From NCBI GenBank assembly GCA_013187285.1, contig JABMIG010000096.1, positions 189,177-253,176 on the forward strand: a stretch of DNA of 64,000 nt, given 5' to 3'. How positions within the stretch are numbered: the stretch's first letter is position 1; every line of letters begins with the position of its first letter. The stretch comes from Cyclotella cryptica (Eukaryota > Bacillariophyta > Thalassiosirophyceae > Thalassiosirales > Thalassiosiraceae). The notes below the pieces were generated by a model. The model saw only the letters and a list, made by a program, of their open reading frames with translations, ran no database searches and was not told the DNA's origin. The translations under genes and the position numbers were made by a program. Below, in pieces: positions 49,349 through 59,900 of the stretch.

Positions 49349-52300
49349 TCTAGACGTTACGGTACTATGATCGCTTTACCCTAATCCTGTTACGATATAC
49401 AATCGAATTACAGAGATGGACCTTGTTTTGCGGTGAAACTATCAAGTGTACGGTAGATAGGGTATGTTACGAGAGAAATACGTTTTCTTTCGTATAGATG
49501 TAAGTTGGTAGATATCCTACAAAAAGTACCTCAATTGATGGATTTTTTGGAGTGAAAGGTACTTTGTACAGCTCGCACACAGCATGTTGTACCATAGCAT
49601 ACCAAGTGCACGTGTATGACGCATGGCATGAGACAGCATACCACCAGCACACCACCAGCACACCACGCCCACCACTAGAGTGAGCAATACCAACAGCTTA
49701 CCACACAGGCAACGAATACAATCTCACATCCTCAAAGTTAATTTTCAGTATTCCCCTTTTTGGTTTTGGTCCCTAGTGGACACACATAATAAGAATGTAA
49801 CCCAAAACATGTTTCCTCCAGACAAGACAACCTTACATCCTAATATCACATATCCAATTCTACATTCTTACAGAAAATGTACACATTCTCCATAGAATTC
49901 TATGAACTGCCATGGTTCTATCAAAAAGTCCACTAAATACCTGCACCTAAACCTCTGCCTCCCCCCACGCTCACATCACTCATCACCAAGCTACAAGGCT
50001 AGATGCCCCTATCTTTATGCTCTCATTATTGTGATGATCAACTTATGACGACTGACAGAGTTGACACATTTTGAGCAATCGATAGCACCCACCACTTAGG
50101 CCACTATTATAGAGGCTCGTGTAATCTTATTCACTATTACCCCATCTCAGGACCACCCTCCACCTCCACATCTTCTACTGGCTCCCACCTAAGTAGGAAG
50201 ATGTCACCTCTTGTTTCCTATTCTTTTCCCCTCCAGAAGATGCAACTTGTACTGCCCCCCTCTTCATGGGCATTGATTCTCCTGTGACCTTGTACCCATC
50301 ACACCAATTTCTGTGAAGCAGAACACTAAGACACAACTGCATCCTCCTCCTCTTCCAAAGGTTTCTCACCAAGAGACGAGACCACACTCAGTCTCCATCA
50401 ACTCTCATCTTCTTTGCGCATTTCAGATGTAGATTGATCTTCTTGTTATCCTATACCCCTGTTACTCGTAGATGATGGTGCCTCAATTTCTGTTGATGAG
50501 TGGACCTGCCACTTGACTTCTTGCACACAAACAGGGAAAAATAAGCAGAGACTTTTCTTTCATCTACTTCTTAATCCTCCACTGACAAAATGGCCCTCAA
50601 ACACCTAATACCTCGTCATCTTGGTCTTAGTCATAATGAGACTGTGCCAACTGGCACGGACCCCGTCAAAGCCATGCTTCACGATATCAACAATCCTGGG
50701 CACTGGATGAAAGCAACCCAGACCCCTCCAAGCTCACCTAGATCCTCTCTTCAAAAGAACATAAGTGAACACTATGCACTTCTTACTGTCTCTACCAACC
50801 CCAAAACTATGCACAGACTATAGTATCCTAACAGTCATCTGACAACAACAAGCAGTCAAGTTCCACCTTTAACAAAGCTGAATGACCTGTTAATGTTCTC
50901 AATCACCAGACACAACACCTAAGTCAACACAACTCCAAATAGTCTTCCTCCACACTTATATTATCTGCTCTCAAGAACCCTATCACATGAAATTACACCC
51001 AAAAGTTGCCATTAAGACCCCCATCCCCATCCTAATGCATATCACTCTTCTTGTGGAAGCCAATATTTATTTCCACAAAGCTGTCATTGCCCAGTTTCAA
51101 GGCAACCCATCCAAGAAAATCTGACATGACATCTCCAATATAATCATTAATTTTGGGATTGGCAATACCACTATAATCCTCATTCTGACCTAAGAACCAA
51201 CAAGAGACAATTTTCTTGGACCCAGAGGTCATATTCCCTCTGCCAATATGATGGCAACCTTAAACTGCTTTGAAGGGTCAAACTCTAGAGCTTTTCAGAT
51301 GACAGGATCTCTTATTGTGCGTTTGATGTAGGCTCTCTCCTCCTAGGAAGTTAGTAGTAGAACCAAAAAGGCTTTGCTTCTTGAATGTACTTTATTTTTG
51401 AATCATGTGCAACAGTAAGGATAAAGATTTCCAAGTCTCAAGGCAAGTCAGCTTTGAATGGGGCAAATTTGGCAACTTTATTTGTTTCAAAGAAATAGAG
51501 TCTTTGGAGTTAGATTTCATCTACTGCTCCTACTTTTTGCCATGTGTAACAAGTGCACCTTGATGACACAGCTCACTGATGGCTTCTGCCAAGCACAGGG
51601 GAAAGATAAAGGATACTGACTACATCATTAATCAAGATCTGAGCTGGGGCAAAATGTCAATACCGGACTTTACTCTATGCCAGGATTTTTTCCGCAACTT
51701 CCATTTTCAACACTTGCTTGTTGGCATAAATTCCCAAGCATCTACAAGTTTACAGAAGGTAGCTGTCCCACAAAATTCCAAAGGAGCATATGATTTTTCA
51801 AACACTTCATCAAGTTTGCCAAGGAATTCAAAGATAGTTATGTCAATCTGTCTATTTTTCTAAAGTTGTGCAATATCAGTCAGCACTTGTGGAATAAAAG
51901 AGAGCCAAGAAGATGGCATATGGCTTTATGCAATATATATCAAGTTTGACCTATAAATATGACATACTTATCTCTTCTCTCACTGCAAGGGACTGTCGTT
52001 TATCCCTTTTCAAACTGATTGATCACTTGTTCTTGATTGCACAGGAACACCTTGCCATGGGAGGGGGCACACAATTTGCATTCCCGAATATCGCAGAGGT
52101 GAGGTCACTCATCTGCAGTTTTTTCAAACATGTCCTTGTTTTAGGTTGTGTTACATTTGGGTGAAAAGCATGCCCATAAGCTATCATTTTTAATTTCTGA
52201 CTGAAATTCAAGTCTCTTAGCAATGAAACCATGATTTTAATCTCTTTCATTCTTACATGACTAAGAAATGGTTGAAAATTTCTTGAATGACCATCATGCA

Positions 52301-54883
52301 AGAATAATCAAGTCTTGGACCATGCAGAAAATAACGACAGAGTTCCTCCAAAGATTGTGCACATTAGTACTAAGATATATAATCAACTTTTAGTGATTAT
52401 GTCCATCCTGGGTATGACCATTTTGAAGTGTAATGGGTTTTGGAGTTAGCAAAAAGAAAGTCTACTCTTTATTGATTCAAGTGTCCATAAAGGTATGCTG
52501 GTCCAAGTAGAGAAGGATGGTACCCTCCAAGAGAATTCTGGCTGCTGTGAAGTAAAAAATCTTGTAGCATCTCAATGGTTGAAGAAGTTGCTAAACATTG
52601 GTGTCTAGCAAATTTGCATATGTGATCAAGCACACCCTTTCACTACTCTGCTGATTTACTAGCTCCAATAAATAATTGTGCTGTGATAAAATTGAAGTTC
52701 ATCCTGTGTACAATTGCTGAGGGACCCCACAGACAATGATACTACCGTATAACCATCATTATAAGAACTAACGCATTAAAGAAACATCGCGCAACTGCTT
52801 AGGACATTTGTGTTTTAACCTATTAAAACAAAAATTAGTAGTCTAATTAGTTCTCGGTTAGATTCTCCCTTTCGACACCAATGTAAACATATGTGTGGCT
52901 CCCCATAACTCCGTCTGGACACAGAGTTATGAGCAATCATCTGAAATCACACTACACACATCAATCACATCGCTGGTGGACTTACTGTTTCTCATGTGGG
53001 GAGTTTGGACTGTTCCAACAATGGTTGGTCGGCACATCGGCGTCCAATGTCTATTGTATTGTAGTAGGAGGTAAAAAAAAGAGCGGATACTTTTCATTAC
53101 CTCCTGTGTTAAAAACACCAACAAGCCTCGTATTATAAGAACATTTAAGGTATCATTTGGACATTTGCCTGTTCTTATAATGAGGGTTATACGGTAGTGT
53201 GTAACTTGTGAAGTACCCCAAAACCATTGATCAAATGCAGGGCCAATTTTCACTTTTTGCTTGTTACCCCCAAAAGAGAATTTGAAAAGTATCCGCAAAG
53301 AAAGCAGTGTCAAGAATTCAGAGTCCTGCGGTGCAAAAGAGAAAGTTAACAGATGTCAGCCACAAGAACATTTCTGAATACAATGGTAGTGTCATAAGAC
53401 AGTTATCAATAGAGATGCATTATCACCTCATCCAGGGAAAGCATTAAGAAATAATAATAGCAATTGTGTTGAACGAACAATCTGTCAAGTAATGTTGCCA
53501 GCTGCTCCTGTAGTGCTCTTACTTGAATTGATGCAAACACCAAGATGTATTGACACCCATGGGAGCTTAAGTTTAGAGTGAAGATGAGGCTGATGAGAAT
53601 TTTGGTGGTATGATTTATTCTGGGACAGCAAAAATGAAGATAGTAAAGTGGTGACTGCATTTTTGTTTATTTTGAGTAGTACTTTCATAAAGTGATTGGT
53701 GTCCCTAAAATTACAACAGCAATTAAGCGAGACTATTGATATTGTATATGCTTAAGTTGATACTTTCTGATTCATGTGATAGGCAAAAAGATAGGATTTG
53801 CTTACATTATTGTGATCTGTGGTAACCTTCTTGTGTGGCATGTTTTCCAAGGGAGAATGATGCCTATGATTGTTCTTTGTCAATTTATATTATTGATTAA
53901 TTAACAATAATTGATTGGATATATCTTGGTGTTCTTGGGTGCTCAAGTAATTAAAGCTTTTGATTTTATTTGTGCTTCATTTTATTGATTGTTTTATATT
54001 GATCATCATATTGCACCTTTTTGTTTGAGTCAATGTATAGACTGTTACCTGATGGATGGAGAGCTGTGCAGGTAGAAGATGACAGCTGGAGTTGGATGGA
54101 GCAATTTAAAATAGACAGAGTTTTGCCAGCTGAAACTGTTGTGTATGTCTTATTGTGCAGTGGTTTGATGTGTCAAACTGGCCTTTTTGAAAGTAATTGA
54201 AGGAATAGTTGTTAATATTATTCATGGATCTCATTTATACAACTAACCTTCTTAGTAAGTGACTGGGGATTGTGGTTATGTTGAAAGATGATATTTGACT
54301 ACATTTTGCCTAGTTGGCATAATTGATCATGGTTGTCTCAAGCAACCGGATTGCATTCAATCACTTGTTAATGCTAGCAAGTAACTTTTACTCAATTTGG
54401 TGCTGGATGATGCTTTCTCAGGCAAAATTTGATTGCACAACAAGTTGATAAAAATGATAGTTTTACGGATGAAATAAGGTGTTGGATTAAATGGAATATG
54501 ATGATGTTGTAATCCCTTTGTGAATTACATAATGAGGCTGATCAAATAAGATTGAAAAGAGGACTTGCAGGGAATTGATATTTATGGAAATGGTGTACAA
54601 GAGGAGGGAGGAGTTGTGATCATGTTGAAAATTGCACAATGGATGTCGAGTGAGGAGGAATGGGAAAGAAGGCATCCAATCAGATTTTATTGTGTTGTAC
54701 ATGATGCAAGTTGCAGGCCTATGTAATAGATAATTGAAATTTTTCTGGTGATGGATGGGGTGAAAATCAACTCATCATGGTAGATAGTGTGCTTGTAATA
54801 ATAGAGCCTTAAACAATAGTGACACATGAAACACAACAATGCCATCACACAACAGGTTCAGCAGGTTAGCGAGAGCCGCCATT
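49349..54883. other. Gene-poor region, no supported gene
   Basis: About 5.5 kb of AT-rich sequence. Open frames are short and lack family resemblance. A MITE occupies 52745-53194. Near 49634-49676 there is a short CACCAGCACAC-type repeat. Nothing else supportable is seen. Confidence 0.45.
52745..53194. mobile_element. MITE, 450 bp, TA target duplication
   Basis: Inverted ends CCGTATAACCATCATTATAA (left) and the complement of CCGTATAACCCTCATTATAA (right), then GAAC, are flanked by TA at 52743-52744 and 53195-53196. The interior is non-coding and includes the palindrome ATAACTC-CGTCTGGACACA-GAGTTAT. Terminal wording is shared with the MITE at 30337-30588, so they may be mobilised by the same Tc1/mariner-like source. 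Confidence 0.8.
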
Positions 54884-56379
54884 TTAGTTCCATCTCGGCG
54901 CACATATACAAGTTTTGTCTTGTCTCCGATTCAGGTAACAACAGGGACATGCATCCTTTCGTAAACAGCTCCACGATCTTGACCAAATGATCAGCGCGTA
55001 TCTGTCCCCATTAGTGACCTCAGATACACTGTGTAAATGCCTTCCAGAATGCAGCAAAGCTGTACCAACATTTGGCCGTTCGACTTTCCCGATGAGCTGC
55101 CCCTCGTCTTCAGATCCACGCAAGCCATAGAATTCAACGTGGCCGCCTACGTAGTTTTCTTCTCCAAGACAACAATTCAATGTTATTTCAGAATCGTCTG
55201 TATGCGGTACAAGTCTATGCCGTGTAGCGCCTTTGCTTCCATTTGGAAGCGAAGAGTAACCAGCTACATACCCATGTCTCCAATCCAATGTTGATGGTGC
55301 ATTGCGGCTTTTGTTGGTATTTTGCAGTTGTTCGCTTTTTGCAAATAAGTGTTTTGTCATTGGGCGAATGAACAAGTTAAATAGCATGTCGTTTACCCAC
55401 CCCAAACCAATAGAATCTAGGTCGATTGGTCGGTGTCCCAACTTTAGGTACTGAAACTCGGTGTCAGATTCACAAAGATCAGATAAATCTCGAACAGTTT
55501 TACGAAGAAGATAACAAAACTACGATTGACAAAAATCATCCCAAGGATTTGATTAGAATAAGAAAAAGCGCATATGACAGAACATGCATGCATCGATATC
55601 TGACTTACCTGCGTACTCAGCAAAGGAAATGAATATACATCAAACATCTCTTGATTCATCAACTGCTCCAACAATGAAGGATTCAGATCCAAATCAACAT
55701 CACCATTAATAAAATCTCTAAGTTCTCTACCCCTATGTCGACTAGTTTGCATTGACTGGAATGCTACTTTGAATGCATCTTCGTTAAGAATCTTTCGTTT
55801 TTTTAGTTCTGACCACGATGTTGGTGGTGATAACTCTGAATGCCAAAAGTTGCTGCAGTCAGAATCGGAGCATTCCATTGTGTCATCCGTGCGAGCGGCA
55901 GCATCATCTGTATCGCTATGACTTTGTTCGTGACTCCTTTTTTCTTCGATTGACTTGTTATATCGACACACAAGATCGTGTATACCCTTTCTTTTCGCAA
56001 TTATATCATTTTTCTGCCTTGTTACTTCGTCGAGCTTTTCTTTCAATGCACTTTCAAGTGCTTCTACATCATAAATGTGTTGGAATCTCGATAAATAATT
56101 TGGATAACGATCCAGCCCAACCAATGCATGAAGCATGTGGCCTAAACTTTTCCCGGGGCTCCAGCTGCTGCTATCAGGATCGATAGAGCCTACCTGTCGA
56201 GTAGGCGATGGATTGCTGGATAACGAGTAGAGTCTGGGCTTTTCGTTGATTGCACCTCCACCGATAGCTGTTTTCGCTTCGCCGTTGAACTCCGACATTC
56301 TGCAACCTGTAGATTGATCGCCTCTTGTGAAGAGAAATGCGATGAGCAATAACTTGATGCGGGACAAAGCATTGATCAT
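54884..56379 (-). CDS. 2-oxoglutarate/Fe(II)-dependent oxygenase (prolyl 4-hydroxylase-like), 445 residues
   Basis: ATG at 56377-56379. Exon 1 to 55609; intron 55451-55608 (CAG|GTAAGT...TTTCAG, 158 bp, phase 0); exon 2 55450-54884. The oxygenase core is in exon 2: RLVPHTDDSEITLNCCLG gives the His340-x-Asp342 iron ligands, YVGGHVEFYG the following strand, HSGRHLHSVSEV the distal His397, and GDRYALIIWSRS the Arg407 expected to hold 2-oxoglutarate. The C-terminus has clustered Cys (CLRKDACPCC, KTCICAP), possibly another metal site. The N-terminal half is polar with a coiled-coil stretch (ALESALKEKLDEVTRQKNDI). Residues 7-18 (RIKLLLIAFLFT) could be a signal peptide, which would fit ER prolyl hydroxylases; otherwise Met28 (MSEFNGEA) is an alternative start. 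The substrate is unknown. Confidence 0.83.
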
Positions 56380-56929
56380 TTCATTAGGACTCGTCTTCGC
56401 AAAATCGATCCCAAATTAGTCAACATGGTACGTTCACCTCGCCACCATGCACGATCATGCTGCAAGGCCAGTGCAAGGCCGTCAAGAATGACATTGACAC
56501 GGACAGGTTTTATGTAAAACTACCTACCTGCGTATTACACCTACCTACCTTACGAACCAGCACCACAAGCGGCATCGCGCCATCTTTTCAGCATCTTTCC
56601 TATACGCTCGGGCCTTCATGGGGCTAAAATAATGGCTGCTCTGCTTCATCAAATATCAAATATCCCTTAGTAAATCGTATGTTATCTATAAAATCTAAGT
56701 GATGCACGGACAATAGTCTTTCTTTTCCAGCTAAGCAGAGCAATGGCAATACAGCCATAAGAAGAGTCCCTGTCTTCTTTCATACCCCAATTGGGGCGTG
56801 TTCAGCCCCGCGGTGGGCTGATCAGTAGGTCACGTAACCAGCGTCAATCAGATTGTGTGACCGTCGACGTCAGCGCTGATGTTTGATGTGAGGTCTGTCC
56901 GAGTGGTGAGTTAATGTGTCTCCTAGCAT
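56380..56929. other. Upstream region of the oxygenase gene and 3' tail of the LINE
   Basis: 56380 to about 56640 probably holds the oxygenase promoter. From about 56720 to 56929 lies the presumed LINE 3' UTR, with CCCCAATTGGGG and CAGCCC-CGCGG-TGGGCTG hairpins (about 56787-56825). LINE reverse transcriptases often recognise such structures in their own RNA, but the exact 3' end and any target duplication could not be fixed. Confidence 0.45.
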
Positions 56930-59900
56930 CTAGGGCGAGGTAAGGCTTGCAAGCCAATACTGTCTATTCGTAGTAGACCCAGAACCTAGCTCGGAAAAAT
57001 CCAGTTCCAATAGGTATCTGTGCTGCGGCAATAGGTGATGTGGGTTGGTGAAGAGTAATCTACCCACCTGTTCCATGATGGAGAGATGTTCCGCCTCTGT
57101 TTTTCCATCAAGTAGGCAGATGTGCGTTCGTGTGTTTCTAAAAATCCACTGCTTGTGTGTTATCCCCAGGACGTGATGAATGAACTCAGTAGACCAGGAG
57201 TGAATATGTCTGCGAGATCCAGAGCGTTTCAATTCCTGCTTTTGCATCCGGAAAAGTGTGGAGCCCACTCGCCCTTCCATGAAATTATCCCATCCCAGTT
57301 CGTCCATTTCAGTGGCCCAGCCCAGCAGATGAGGGAGAGAAGAAGCGATGCTTGACATAGTCCTCCGTCCTCTTCTGAGGAGGTACTCCTCTAGGCATTC
57401 AACGATGTTTTTGTCACAGTGTGTGTCTTCCATCCAGTCCAGGAGTTTTTCCACGGATTTTTCGAAGACACGTGTGCGCCCTGCGTTTGTACAGCGAGTT
57501 ATGTGCCCTTTCGACTCGTTCATCTGTCCGCAACAGGGGCATCTATTGGCCACCGCCGGGTCGATCCTGGACAATTGACGATTCGTGCCACTGAAGCCGG
57601 AGACGTGCTTGGTTATCCACAGAGCAAACATTTGTGGGTACGACGTCATCGCCCTCCCAACCGCGTCCCATGCGATATGATGAAAGTGCGACCGACAAAC
57701 TATGCCTTTCCTACTCAGCAGGCGCTGCGCCGTTTGCGATCCCCATGTGGCATACAGCGCCGCCCGGATTGACGAAGTCGCTTTTTGACCATAGATCCAG
57801 ATGCGTATGGGCTCCTCTGGATACGTTGGGCCATGCATTACCCCTGTCTTGATGCCTTCCAGTAGGCAATCCTTTGCCAACTTGTCAGCCATGACGTTCA
57901 GTTGCTGAGGTAGAGTGAGTTGGTTAAAGTGCGTGTCCGCGTCCAGATGCCCGTACACATGTATATATTTCACATCCAACGCTAAACGGTCTAGATTATA
58001 GCGAAGAAGGTAGAGTAGGTCTGCTTGAGCTTGTTTCTCTGGTAGTGGTCTGAATCTGGAGTTAGCATGTTGCACTACACCCATGTTGTCGCAGAAGATG
58101 CGGTATGTTCTAGAAGATGGAGGGCTGGTTAGTGCTTGGAGGGCTATGAGCACTGCCGTTGCTGCAATGCTGCCTATAAGTTCACCACGGTAGTTTGAGG
58201 CGATCCCAGCGGCCGTGCGCTCACAGTAGGTGATCGTGGCTAAGTTCCCCGTGACCTCACAGAGCAGGACCAAAGCAGCCGAACAGCGGGTGTCATCGCT
58301 GTCTGGCATGAAGGAGCCATCGTGGCAGGCAAGGAGGGACCCACGTTTAAAGGCTTCAATTAACCACGCACCATCTCCCGTCACTTTGACGCCCTGCAGG
58401 AATTGGCACTGAGGCAGTTGTGATAAGGCTTGTTGGAGGGTGAGGATCCTTCGGGGGGGTGGGGATGGCATGAGCAGCGATTGCGAGTGGACTGAGACAA
58501 TTCCCGAAGACACTTGATGAACAGAGGCAATATAAGAACAAGTTGCAGTGTCTCGTGTATCGGTTGTTGGTTTATATAATTGTCTGCCTCGAGTCGGATA
58601 CCGGGTACTCATTGGCAGATAGATTGTCTGATTGCCATCCCTAGTCTCCTTGACAAGCATCGTATTCGTTTCGTCGGTGCGCCACTGCACAGTGTCATAC
58701 GGCAGTCGAATGTGCTTTCCAAGACGTGGCGACAGACGAAAGGTGCTAGAGGTGAGAATCGCCACGGTTTCTTTCCATGTGCAAAAGTCTGCACGCGTTG
58801 GATGTTCTATTGAGAACTTCATGGTCGAATCAGGCAGTTCCCACTCAGGATGTCCAAGTTTTGCCGGGTTTACAGTAATGCCATCACATAATGTTAGTTG
58901 AGACATAAAGTACACTTTGTAGTGTTTTCTCACTCGATTGAAACTTATCCACTGCGCTGACGGAATGATCTTCACTACTTCTTCCATCACTACCTTGTCT
59001 CGTTGGCGTACTGGAGGAACGTCCACATTACCTAGATCTACCGACACCCGGTACCTGGACATGTATTCCCAGAGAGTTTTAAACCACGTGTGCGATGCTA
59101 GTCCCCCAAAGACGGAGAAATCACGGCAGAGAAAATTACCAGCCAGGCCCACCTCGATCTGCGTAAGTTCAAAAATACTTCTGAGTATGTGTCCCATGGA
59201 TGACTGTCTTCCCCAATGCCGTTGTAGGTACTGTAGGGTGATGGCTAACTTCTCTAATGACATCAAGGGTAATCCAAGTCCCTGATATTGAGTTGGAAGA
59301 GTTCTCCAGTCTTTAGCAATGTTCCTGTTGACTCCCAGTGCCGGAAGAATGCTGTAGTACCACGCTCCAAACGCGTCATCAACTGTAGTGGGATCATTCA
59401 TCACTGCGATAAGCCCATACCTAACTGAAGGCATTGCTTGTGTCCTGAAGCTGTGCCAAACTTCGGACGGTCTGAGGGAGCTGTTAACTACTCTCTGACC
59501 CCACCGGCGTCCTTTACCCAACATGTGATCCAGTTGAGTCGTCCCAAGACCGCTGGGACATGACCAAACTCCTAACACTTCTGACGCAGCGTTTGGGTCA
59601 CGGAGTTCTATCGTCACTGGTCTTGATCCCGGCTGAGGTATGTGCAGTTTGTACTGTTTCAGGTCCTTGACAGGTTTGAGGACTGCCGTTCCCTTGACAA
59701 ACTTGTATGACAACAAGTACCAATAGCATTTTTCAGGCTTCAGGTTACCGCCCGTTGCTTGCAACAGGTGTGCCCAGTACGTGGTGCCACTTTGTACACG
59801 CTGGATGAACTGGGACTCAGAGAGGCAACCCGTGTCCATATGCAAAAGATCGGTGTCATCTACGTACAATAGGGCTGCAATACCGAGGCAAATACCCGAC

